64,000 nucleotides of DNA, from assembly GCF_933775445.1 (NCBI RefSeq), contig NC_065872.1, positions 11,594,001 through 11,658,000 of the forward strand, in the 5' to 3' direction. This document shows positions 52,264-62,570 of the stretch, one piece after another (positions within the stretch are counted from its first letter, which is position 1; each line of letters begins with the position of its first letter). Below the pieces are notes generated by a model. That model had not been told where the DNA came from. It ran no database searches and saw nothing but the letters and a program-made list of their open reading frames with translations. Origin of the DNA: Argentina anserina. Taxonomy: Eukaryota; Streptophyta; Magnoliopsida; Rosales; Rosaceae. Position numbers and translations under genes: made by a program.

Positions 52264-52345
52264 CCTTCCCTCTCCGCTTAAGCTAACTTCAGCTGATCGA
52301 GCTTTAGAGGAAACTGAAACTGAAACTGAAACAGATAACAAGGAC

Positions 52346-55300
52346 ATGTCGTCAGTGGCGCGTTACTTAGCTTCGTCGCCGCCGTCGTCCTCCCGGGAAG
52401 GCCACGACGACAGCAACAACGAACGCCTCGGTTTCACTCGTCCCTCTACAACTACTCCCGACTTGACGTCTCTCCCCGGCAACGAGACATTTCTCCGGGC
52501 AGCCGTGTCCCTCAAGGACCAGGTACGACGTCGTATTACCATTCTAAGTATATCGAAATTGTTCTATCTCTGTTTCGAAACCCTGAGTTAGATTTGGTAG
52601 TTATGAAGTAGTTTGAAGTTCAATTTGTTTGTTTGTATAGGTGGTGAAGGCAACGTGGGAAGGAGAACGGAGCTCCGGAAAGGGGTTGGATCCGACTGTG
52701 TATACTGGACTACTCGGCACGGCGTTTACGTGCCTGAGGTCGTACGAGGCCACCGGAAATCGACAGGACTTGCTACTGTGCGCCGAGATCGCCGACAAGT
52801 GCGCCGCCGTCGCACGTGTTCTCGCCAGGTAATTTCCGACAAGTGTGTTTAAGATCTTACGTGGGACCGATGTGGATTATTGAAGCTAAAATATCGATGT
52901 CGGTCTGTCTAGCATAGAAAATGTGATCTTTTTCTGTTTATTTCTTCACCGTATTACAATCAGAAAGTCGGAATTTGAAGGTTTCTAATTCTTGCACCCT
53001 TCTATCACTTTATAATAGTTTTTAATTTAAATTTTGTATTTTTTTCGGGAATTGTTAACTAATTTTTGCACAAGTGATATGTTTGAAATCTTAGAGTTTT
53101 GGAGAAGTTTTGATATTAAGAAATGAAATATAAACATAAATTTCATTACCTTCTAGTACAATTTGCAACAAGTTTTGTTTGTAATTTCACTATGACTTCA
53201 AGTTTTTGTGTTTCCTTTCCTAAACTTTTTACATATATTTTATACGCGTTTTGCCAAAGTTTGACTTTTTTTTTTAAGGAATTGTTGATTAGGAACTTAT
53301 TTTTGGATGTAATATACTTTGCTTCCTTTCCATGCTTTAGGGAGGATATGCTAGGGGTGTTAATTGAAAACCGAAAACCGAAAACCGAAAAATAACTGAA
53401 AAAATCGAAGAAAAAAAAAACCCGCATCAAACCGCAAAAAAACCGCACCAAACCGAAAGATTTGGTGTGATTTTGGTTTCGGATGTTTGGAAACCGAAAC
53501 CGAACTGAAAAACTGAATATATATATATATATATATTATAAAGAAAATATATTATTTATAGATATATTTAATATACATAATTAAATATGTTATTGATCGA
53601 GACCCAAATTTTATCAAAATTCGGTGAATTTTTTACCATATCTGTATTTATATATGCTGATCACATCCGACGGTCGAAATTTAATAATTTGAATTTTAGA
53701 TATTGGAACCACAACATGTCTACTAATGTGGTATAACTTGTTTAGTGGTCTTTTTTGCAAATGTATGCATTTGTGAAGCAACTATATCTTATAAATAGAA
53801 TTTTAAAAATCTGTCCGCATGATGCGTTACGTATAGTGAAATATGGTTATGGTAAAAAAATCCAATGTTCTAAAAATCCCCGCCTAGGACCGCCTAGGCG
53901 CCCGGAGACCCTTGGCCGCCTCGGTTTTAGGCTGATTAATCCCCAATTAATCCTCTGGGCGCTGGTTTTTAGCTGTCCGCCCGATTAACGCCTAGCGTTT
54001 TTTAGAACCTTGAAAAAATCACATATTTTCGATAACGTTTGTGTCCCGATCGAGGCGGTCAACCCTTTTTACGCTTATTATCCCCTATGGGCCTATGGGT
54101 AGCCTTATCTCTGGAAGGTAAAATTTTTGAAAATTTTACACGAGCTGCTACATCACATATATGTGAGTGTGTGCATAAAAAAATCCACCAAAACTAGTCA
54201 AGAAGGAGGGGGTAAGAACAAATTCACTTAATTAGATGAAATTAAGTTAATGTTGACCACATCGATCGAGACCTAAATATTATCAAAATTAGATGAATTT
54301 TTTACCATATCCATATTTAAATATGCTGATCACATCTGACGGTCAAAATTTAATATTTTGAATTTTAGACATTGGAACCACAACATGCCTACTAATGTGG
54401 TATAACTTGTTTAGTGCATTTTTGCAAATGTATGCATTTGTGAAGCAACTATATATTACAAATAAAATTTTGCAAATCTGTCCGCATGATGCGTTACGTA
54501 TAGTGAAATATGGTTATGGTAAAAAAATCACATATTTCGATAACGTTTGTGTCCCGATCAAGGCGGTCAACCCTTTTTACGCTTATTATCCCCTATGGGC
54601 CTATGGATAGCCCTATCCCTAGAAGGTAAAATTTTTGAAAATTTTACACGAGCTGCTACATCACATATATGTGAGAGTGTGTGCGTGAAAGAATCCACCA
54701 AAACTAGTCAAGAATGAGGGGGTAAGAACGAATTCACACTTAATTAAATGAAATTAAGTTAATGTTGACCACACCGTTTTTCATTGCTTTTCTTTTCTTT
54801 TCAGAAACTGGTATCTAATATGAGACGTTTCTATTTTCTAGACTTGTTCTTTTTATTTCGTTAAGAATCAAGTAGATAGACAAGGAAAGAAACTCCGATT
54901 TTCTTTACAAAATAACCGAAAGAAAAACCGATATGAACCAGAGAAAAACTAAACTAAACCAAACCGAACACAATTGGTTTTTGAAAAAAAAGTGAAAAAC
55001 CAAACCGAATAAATAGAACGGTTTGGTGTTCGGTATCACCTATAAACCGCACCATTCACACTGATTAACACCCCTAGGATATGCTATGATATTTCAATTT
55101 TGTTCTTAAAATTTGGCATTGTGCTTTGTATGTAGCAGGCACGTGACGTTTTTGTGTGGTAGAGGAGGAGTTTATGCTCTTGGAGCTGTTGTGGCTGATA
55201 TGGTTGGGGACCAACGAAAACGTGACTTGCATTTGAACCTCTTCCTTGAGGTAAGTTTATGAATGTAAATCTTAGCTCTCTAATATCTGATACATGTATG

Positions 55301-58300
55301 ACCGAAACTTTATGAGAATAGAATGAGAAAATACTACAATATTATAGTCATTTGAATCTTGAAACTTGAAACTAATGCAAATGTAAAAGATAGGTACTTG
55401 ATTAAAGGGTCTTAGGATTAGTTTATCAAGATTAATAGTAGCTTAGGTTTGAGTGGAAACTACTAAAATCAACTTATAATTGAGAGAAATGGTCAGATTC
55501 TAATCTAAAGAGTAAATTTGGTGATATTCTAATAGTGAGTTGAACTCCCTACGGTTGTGATGCTATAAATTTTTAAGGCAGTCGACTTCAGATTGCTTGA
55601 AGGATTGTCAATCTTGATATTTGTTTTTAGTAAGATTTGATGAGAAGGGCTCTTTGAGACTTTGACCTTTTGTTTTCTGTTTTTTAATTGAAAGGCTCTG
55701 ACATTGTTTATGATAGCATTCTTTGGCCTTATTAAGCTCATGTCTTATGATATTATCTTGGCCAGTTGAATCATCAGGTCATTGTTACATGAGCTCCTAT
55801 CACTCATACCTTACGGTTCATTATCATACAGTATACCCTCGTCTGTTCTTAGAAAATTTGTCAATCACTGTCTTTAGGACTTTAGGTATTACACCATATC
55901 TACCGGCGTACCATATCAACTTCGAGTATAGTTGCTGGTCCAGTACATACTTGAAAACATTACTCTCATCGAATGGTCCACTGGTGTGTGGTTTGACTGG
56001 TTTATTATTGATTGTTGTCATTTCCTTGTTTTAGAGTTAGTTGTTATATATATGCTAGATAATTTGCGGGTTACAGTACGTAACTACAAAGTATTGTCAA
56101 GTATGTGATACCCTGGATAACTGATTGTCTTTTGTATTGGATTTTGATAGCTGGAGGTGAAATCATTTGACTCTTCCTTGTGGTGTAATTTGTTACATAC
56201 GGCAATTTTATAATACAGTTCATAGGTTTCGCCTCTCAAAGGAACCCCACCGGTACCCTAGAGATTCAAAATTAAAGGTGTGGTTACCTTAATCGGACGA
56301 CACCTCCGCTAGTGTTGCCGTTCGGGATCCAAACCCGATGGGGCAGGAGATGACAATGACAACAGTGGCGAAATTGGGGGACGCAAATAAAGGAGAAGCA
56401 ACCGATGGAGATGATCGATAACAAGGTTTGATCCAAATGGGAGAAGTGTTGTGGCGCCATACTATATAAGGATCCTTTTGGTTTCTATCTTTTTCTCCTC
56501 CTCCTTCTCCTGAGAATTTCTTCTTCTTCTCTTCTTCCTCCTTGCAGCGAACACAATTTGGTTATTTTTTCTTTTAATCACGAATTGGTGACCCGGTCAT
56601 CCAGTTCCTCCCTCTCTCTAAATATTTAGGACCGTTTGATATAAAATAGATCCAATGGTCAAAAATATTCAAAAAACCTTAGTATCTAATACCCACCTGT
56701 AGAATTTTCCATATATATATGTGCACTATGTTTAGTGTTGCAATCCTTTTAATCTGATTATAGCGTACCTTGAAAGTTGCTTATCTGGTTTTAGTAAGAC
56801 TTGGGTCTACGTTGATCTTTAGAGAAATATTTTATAGCGTATACCTAGGCACTAATGTAAACACATGAAGCTCATTATATCAAGTGGTTCTACTATGTGT
56901 TTTAGACAGCAGTCTGTTTGCAACATATTCTTGGACCAGCTCCTTTTTCATACGAATTTTTTTTTTTTTTTATAATTGTGTGCGATCGAGTCTCATTTGT
57001 GGATTCATGGTCATAAAATTTCAGAAACTTTACATGCCAAGTTGGAAGAGCCAACTCTCAAAATGATCTATTATTATATGATACATTCTATTCATACCTG
57101 TTAACTAAAGATTTATGGAACTTGAGAGAAAAATTTAATTGGACGGAGAGATACCAGTTAGATGGGTCATATCACTCATGTACCCCTACAAGGCTACAAT
57201 GAAGTGACTGATCCTTTCAGGCTTTGTAGCTGAAAATCTACATCTACATTTCACTTCTGTAGCTGCATCTTTTTGTCCTTTCAGGCTCCTTGTGCTAGTC
57301 ATTACTGTTAAACAGCGATAAGTGTGGCTCGTAGACCAACTGTACCGATACTGTCACAACTTAGCCACCTCACAAGTGTTGGGTTTTAATCACAAAAGAC
57401 ATCGATACAATTGGTTATTATCCACCCACTTATAAACTTTATTTTCTTTGTCACTTCTTAGATGTGAGATATCTCATCTCCAACACGCCCCTCACGTGCA
57501 ACCTAATTTTTAGGTCTGCACGTGACAGATTAACATCTCACATACTGGGACGAAATAAACCAAGGTCTAGTAACCAATGACATTTGGTGACAATCCAATC
57601 GGAAACTCTCCGATGACATGATAATGACACCCATCTTGGGCCTATGACAAAGTGACACCCAACTCGGGCCCACGACAGATTGGAGGCGCGACTGGAGAGA
57701 GACCCGCTCTGATACCATGTTAAACAGCAACAAGCGTGGCCCGTGGACCAACTGTACCGATACTGTTCCAACTTAGTCACCTCACAAGTGTTGGGTTTTA
57801 ATCACAAAAGGTCTCGGTACAATTGGTTATTATCCACCCACTTATAAACTTTATTTTATTTGTCACTTCTTAGATGTGAGATCTCTCCTCTCCAACAATT
57901 ACTGACTAGATTCTGTAAAGTATATCCATCATATGTGGATTAATAAGTCGTATGTGCCGCAAATTGAAAAGAGATCTGTGGATATACATCTGTTTCTGGA
58001 TAACACATCTGTTTCCTTTAGTATATTATTTGTGTCATTAATATTTAACACTTGATTGGTTATAATGTACTAGGTAGCACAAGAGAAGGCCCTATCTGTT
58101 GGCCCTGAAGAAGGTGGTTTTGGAATGTCATATGATCTTCTTTATGGGAGAGCTGGGTTTTTATGGGCAGCTTTGTTCATAAACAAGCATCTTGGAGAAG
58201 AGAATGTGCCCAGTGAGCTTCTGATGCCTATTGTTGATGCCGTGTTAACTGGAGGAAGAGCAGGAGCATCTGATAACCCTTCATGCCCACTTATGTACAG

Positions 58301-59355
58301 ATTGCATGGAACTAGGTACTTGGGGGCAGCGAATGGTGTGGCTGGAATTTTGCAAGTGCTACTGCACTTTCCTCTTTCAGAAGAGGACGCAGAAGATGTG
58401 AAAGCGACTCTTAGGTATATGATGGCTAATCGGTTTCCTCACAGCGGTAATTACCCCTCAAGTGAAGGCAATCCAAGAGATAAGTTTGTGCAGTGGTCTC
58501 ATGGTGCAGCGGGCATGGCTATCACCTTGTGCAAGGCATCACAGGTTAGTAAAAGTAACTCCAGCAAAATCATTTTTTCTAATAAAATTTTCAGATTGGC
58601 TAGTTGACCACGCATTGGTTTGATGCTCGAGTTCAAAAGTATACAACTGTGTACCTGTCTAGGAATATTATTACGTAATATCCCTTGCGGTACTGCTTAT
58701 TGGTTTGGGTTAATTTGGGTATTGTATGTTTGAAAGTTTTAATCATGCCCTCCATTGTCAATAATAGAAAATTGTCATTGATGCAATTGGTCGTACTTAG
58801 AAAGTTATAATTATGCATTTCATTGTAAATAATGGAATAGATCGAGGATAATGGATTCGCACTAAACCTACTTAGAAAGATAACAACACTAGGATGCTTA
58901 GAGGAGTTGATTGTGAGTCGTAATGTGTATGTTTGTCTGTTTCTATATCATCTTCCAGGCATAACTGTAAAAGTAGATAACCAATTCGCTTTTGCTCCGA
59001 TCCTCAGGTGTTTCCAGGAGATAGGGACTTTCGTACTGCTGCAATAGAAGCCGGAGAAGTAGTGTGGAAGAATGGTTTGCTGAAGAAGGTAGGCCTAGCT
59101 GATGGTGTGGCTGGAAACGCCTATGCCTTTCTTTCTCTTTATCGTCTAACTGGAGAGAGCATATACGAAGAGAGAGCCAAGGCATTTGCAAGCTTCTTAT
59201 ATCATAATGCAAGACAACTCGTGACTGCGGGGCAGACTATTACTCATGGGACTGAGCATGCCTACTCCCTTTTTCAAGGACTTGCTGGAACTGCTTGCTT
59301 CTGGTTTGACGTGCATGTTCCTGAAAACTCGAGGTTCCCTGGTTATGAACTGTAG
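52346..59355 (+). CDS. GCL1: LanC-like protein of the GCL1 / GCR2 family, 431 aa, five exons
   Basis: Complete gene. Exons: 52346-52522, 52641-52828, 55139-55250, 58074-58544, 59008-59355, summing to 1296 nt in phase. It is close in length to Arabidopsis GCL1 (about 433 aa). The family folds as a double alpha-barrel. GCR2 was once proposed as a GPCR for ABA, but it is LanC-like; animal LanCL enzymes add glutathione to dehydroamino acids. Seen here are DPTVYTGLLGTAFTCLRSYE, FLCGRGGVYALGAVVADM, YDLLYGRAGFLWAALFIN, LHGTRYLGAANGVAGILQ, GVAGNAYAFLSLYRLTGE and the ending RFPGYEL. The zinc ligands of LANCL1 (Cys276, Cys322, His323) align with Ser301, Ala347 and Asp348, with the same 46-residue spacing. 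Catalysis by the usual zinc route is therefore unlikely. Introns 2 (2310 bases) and 3 (2823 bases) are swollen by transposons. Confidence 0.95.
53595..54768. repeat. Tandem duplication (unit about 0.5 kb) inside the Mutator-like element
   Basis: Unit 1 is 53595-54263 and unit 2 starts at 54264. Both run from GATCGAGACC through the ATGATGCGTTACGTATAG block to AAATTAAGTTAATGTTGACC. Unit 1 is longer by about 158 bases because of the MITE insertion and its target duplication. The units are similar but not identical, so the duplication is not recent. Confidence 0.8.
53863..54012. mobile_element. 150-bp hAT MITE with empty site in the neighbouring repeat
   Basis: Ends CAATGTTCTAAAAA and the inverse of CAAGGTTCTAAAAA. 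An 8-base direct repeat AAAAAATC lies at 53855-53862 and 54013-54020. The paralogous position in unit 2 (about 54522-54535) has the uninterrupted sequence with a single AAAAAATC. GCCTAGG words occur near both ends. An 8-base duplication and CA-start ends fit hAT. Confidence 0.85.
57306..57897 (-). mobile_element. TRIM retrotransposon (592 bp) in GCL1 intron 3
   Basis: Two 180-base terminal repeats (57306-57485 and 57718-57897) flank a 232-base centre. On the minus strand each repeat starts TGTTGGAG and ends TTTAACA. The 5' repeat is followed at once by TGGTATCAGAGC, the initiator-Met tRNA primer site (57706-57717). A purine-rich GTGAGGGGCG precedes the 3' repeat. Target duplication ATTAC is perfect (57301-57305, 57898-57902). 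No coding capacity, as expected for a terminal-repeat retrotransposon in miniature. Confidence 0.92.
57706..57717 (-). other. Primer-binding site of the TRIM
   Basis: Minus-strand TGGTATCAGAGC lies directly after the terminal repeat; it is complementary to the 3' end of plant initiator-Met tRNA. Confidence 0.88.
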
Positions 59356-59932
59356 GCAACCGAACAACTTAAATTGAAATCTGGTTATGAGATCATTATA
59401 CATATGAATCTGTAGTCTCACCCTAACAGTGTATATATATAATGAGGCGTTGTTATTTGAAGGTAAAATTATTATATCTAACCTTTGGTGACAAGTAATT
59501 TCTTTACTTTTTGTTGGATTTGGCAGTCGTGATTATAATGCAGTAGTTAACTATATAGATGGAGTTGGGGAAGGGGATAAAATAAATGAGAAACCTTTCT
59601 TGCTAATATACTATATGTACCACAGATTCTCATGCCAGGGAAAAACTATTGAGAATCATATTATACACATTTTTGTTTTTGAGAACCTATATGGGTCCGG
59701 TTCAAGGGACACTATAAATTTCACAAGTTTTTACACGTTAGGAGTGGATTACTTAGATTAATTGTGAGTGTGATGTTAACGAGTAAAAATATAATAAGTA
59801 AATGAGATGGATTTTATAAGATTAATCTAAATTTATTTAATCTATCAATTTCAATATTACAAAATTATACAAAAACTATCAAACCTTGAATTTGTATATC
59901 TAACATGCATAAATTTGGCGACATATGTGTAG
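59356..59932. other. 3' UTR and flank of the GCL1-type gene
   Basis: 3' UTR probably to about 59480, then AT-rich DNA with nothing recognised. Confidence 0.4.
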
Positions 59933-59940
59933 ATGCCAAT

Positions 59941-60650
59941 CAGGGCCGACTCAAACTTTTTTACGGCCCTGTGCAAAAGTTCAAAATGCAGCCTTTTAGG
60001 CGTTAGAAAATTAAGGTGTTGTTACAAAAAAAAAATACAAAAGTTCAAACTTTTAACAACTTTGAGAACTCTTACCGCAGTTCCATTGACAACATCTCTG
60101 TTGCGACTTACAAGAGCCTTCTTCATCATCTTTTTCAAATAGTAGAATAAAGACATACACAACAAACTTATAAGAATATATCACCTCTAAAGATTACAAA
60201 CAGAGTAGCACATTATTGCTCCAAATTACTGAAATTAGTATAAGCTAAAGGTGTAAAGAATTATTATTAGGAAGTAAAAACTCACTTTATCAGAAGGGAT
60301 CGATGAGTTTGGGGCCCCAAATTATAGGATGAATGGATTGCTTGTTCACCCCTCAGTCCTCTATCAAAATCATTGATGATTGATTAGGGCAATATGGCAA
60401 ATTGAGAAAGAGAAGAAGTGAAGAACGTAGAGCCAAATTAAGTAGTGATTTTCTCAATTTTCTTTTAAGAAGTAGTGATAATGATTCAATGAATAGCAAG
60501 ATCCCTGGATTGGGCTTCTATTTAAATTTTTTTAATAATTTGATTATATATAAATATAAATGGATTTATATATATTAGACACTTAGACGGCCCTAAAAAT
60601 TGAGGGCCCTATGCGAGTGCCCACATTGTACACATCAAGAGCCGGACCTG
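59941..60650. mobile_element. Non-autonomous hAT element (710 bp) downstream of GCL1
   Basis: The left end is CAGGGCCGACTC and the reverse complement of the right end is CAGGTCCGGCTC. Perfect 8-base target duplications ATGCCAAT lie at 59933-59940 and 60651-60658. Inner GGCCCT words repeat near both ends. The interior is AT-rich with no transposase frame. Confidence 0.88.
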
Positions 60651-60658
60651 ATGCCAAT

Positions 60659-62215
60659 ACAACTCAATCGGCAATATGATTTTATTGTTTCTAATCACAT
60701 CTAGATATTGTTGCTAGATATACAAATGAAAAGAAAACCTTTCAAGCTCGTTTGAAAAGCATGCATGGGATCAATAAGTTATATGTATCACAGTGTGGTT
60801 TTTTCTGAATAGTCGTATATGCTTGGGCTTCAATTAACGTGTTACTGATCTGATAATCGAGGATTGTTTTGCATTAGTTAAAATTGTACAGTAGTAGAAT
60901 AGGTTAGAATGTTAGATGTTCATCCTATCAAATTTCAGTAAGTTGTGCCAATTAAGTAATGTAAACTACTACATTTGAAGAAAGCAGTATCTGAACATTG
61001 GATCCATTATGTGCAAAGAAACCGGATTGGATCGATTGGAGTTCTGGTATGACTTTTTTAAGCTTGCAAGCTAGCAACTCTTCCACGCCATCAATGCTCA
61101 CTAATGGGGTATCGGTATGAAACACGGGTCTCAAACAGTCACTTAACAGACACCGAAATAAGGAGCGCCAAACTCACATGACAGGGCAAATCTATGCCAC
61201 AAATAAACTGATTTTTTTTTATCATAAAACATTAAGCTCACTTACAATGATTACAATACCCAGTTTACAATACTTGGTGAATAAGTAGACTTAATCTAAT
61301 ATAGAAAGATAATTAAACATAAAATCTTAGCATAAAGGTAAAATAATATTTTAAAAATATATAATTAATGAAATAATAAAAATTATGAATATATAATTAA
61401 ATGACAAAATATTATATTTGAAATTGGCTCGTATTTATCCGTATCACTCACTCCATTGAAATGGTCTCAATCAGGAAAACTCCACAGCCATAAATGTAAG
61501 AGCGCGTTGAAGCTGGCATATACCATGTAATCCTAGGGACGCTACTTCTGAACCGTGAACAATCCCTTTGCACCTCCACTAATCCATACTACTATACTAG
61601 TATAGTGGCCGCGCGCTCCGTCGGCTTTTGTTAGTAGTAATGTGTCGTCTTTTTTATAGAAAAATCTATAATACAGCGCTGCATATAATACAGCGTGAAT
61701 AATGCATATGAACAGTAGTGAACAGTATTTATGCACAGTATTATGAAAATGTAAAAACTAGAAAGTAAAAGTTTATTACTACTCTTATTTTGAACCTATT
61801 TTGTTTTTCTTAGGAACTAGCATTCAACATGCCAATATTACCTAAATGATCTCTTTGTCTAAACGGTTATTTTTGGCGGAATCACTGCTGTCCTAAAAAG
61901 CAAAACTGGGTTCTAATAGAGCATAATAAACACAGATGAAATAATATTAACTACTCATATGCAATACTAGAAAAATCTAAGTAAAATTAAATATTTTTTT
62001 GCGACGGATTTTAGGGCACTAGATAAAATTTATTTATTCAACATAACTACAAATATAAAACTCAGAGCCTTCCTCTTAGGTAAACAGTTACAGCTGTTTA
62101 GCTACTCATATTTAAAATATAAACTTATTTGAAAAGTACACTCCACACCGGATTTATACAGCAGAAAGATTTTACGCAACTATAGCACACTCACATTCAC
62201 GCTCAAACTATCTAT
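60659..62215. other. AT-rich spacer
   Basis: No gene recognised. 61672-61745 contains ATACAGCGCTGCATA and related words that resemble the ends of the 130-bp MITE family seen at 919, 26580 and 29575, probably a fragment. Confidence 0.3.
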
Positions 62216-62219
62216 TTCT

Positions 62220-62225
62220 TTTATT
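62220..62225 (-). terminator. Poly(A) signal of the retroelement remnant
   Basis: AATAAA on the minus strand, about 100 bases past the TATA box, so the signal would lie inside the transcript leader, as in pararetroviruses and in LTR R regions. Confidence 0.35.
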
Positions 62226-62325
62226 TTCAGAACCTTTGGTAGAATGACACTCTTTGAATCTTATATTATAGTCTTCTGATTTTTTCTTCCTCTCAACTTC
62301 TGCCTTCCCAAAGAAGTTCATTCTC

Positions 62326-62333
62326 CTTATATA
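62326..62333 (-). promoter_or_regulatory. TATA box of the retroelement/pararetrovirus remnant
   Basis: Minus-strand TATATAAG in the context CTCTATATAAGGAG, similar to the CaMV 35S core. A minus-strand AATAAA follows about 100 bases downstream (62220-62225). Confidence 0.55.
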
Positions 62334-62451
62334 GAGCTCAGACTTCAAGCTTCAGGCCAAACTTCGACAAAGAATCTTCTTCTTTTTAAAAGCTGGTTGT
62401 CCTTATGCGCCGACAACCTATTTCACAAAAGCAGAAAGAGACGTTTTTATT

Positions 62452-62570
62452 GTTTGGATGTGTCGGCAACTTCTCGTTCTTTGTTTGGATGCGTCGGCAG
62501 CTCGTTCTTTGTTTGGATGCGTCGGTAGCTCTCGTTCTTTGTTTGGATGCGTCGGTAGCTCATTTTTCCA
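62452..62570 (-). repeat. Four tandem 28-31-base repeats upstream of the element's TATA box
   Basis: GTTTGGATG (plus strand) recurs at 62452, 62483, 62511 and 62541, each followed by a GTCGG word. They lie 120-240 bases upstream, on the minus strand, of a TATA box, where a tandem enhancer would sit. Confidence 0.75.

Larger units (their letters stand above)
53353..55075. mobile_element. 1.7-kb Mutator-like non-autonomous element in GCL1 intron 2
   Basis: The left end is AGGGGTGTTAAT and the right end is its inverse (12 of 12 bases). It is flanked by perfect 10-base target duplications AGGATATGCT (53343-53352 and 55076-55085). The subterminal regions are rich in AACCGAAA / AAACCG words. No transposase ORF is visible. 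The 10-base duplication fits a Mutator-like element. It contains a tandem duplication and a nested hAT MITE. Confidence 0.8.

Noticed and set aside
52187..52345. Longer N-terminus for the GCL1-type protein from an in-frame GTG
   Set aside because: It would start upstream of the TATA box; the ATG at 52346 gives the expected family length.
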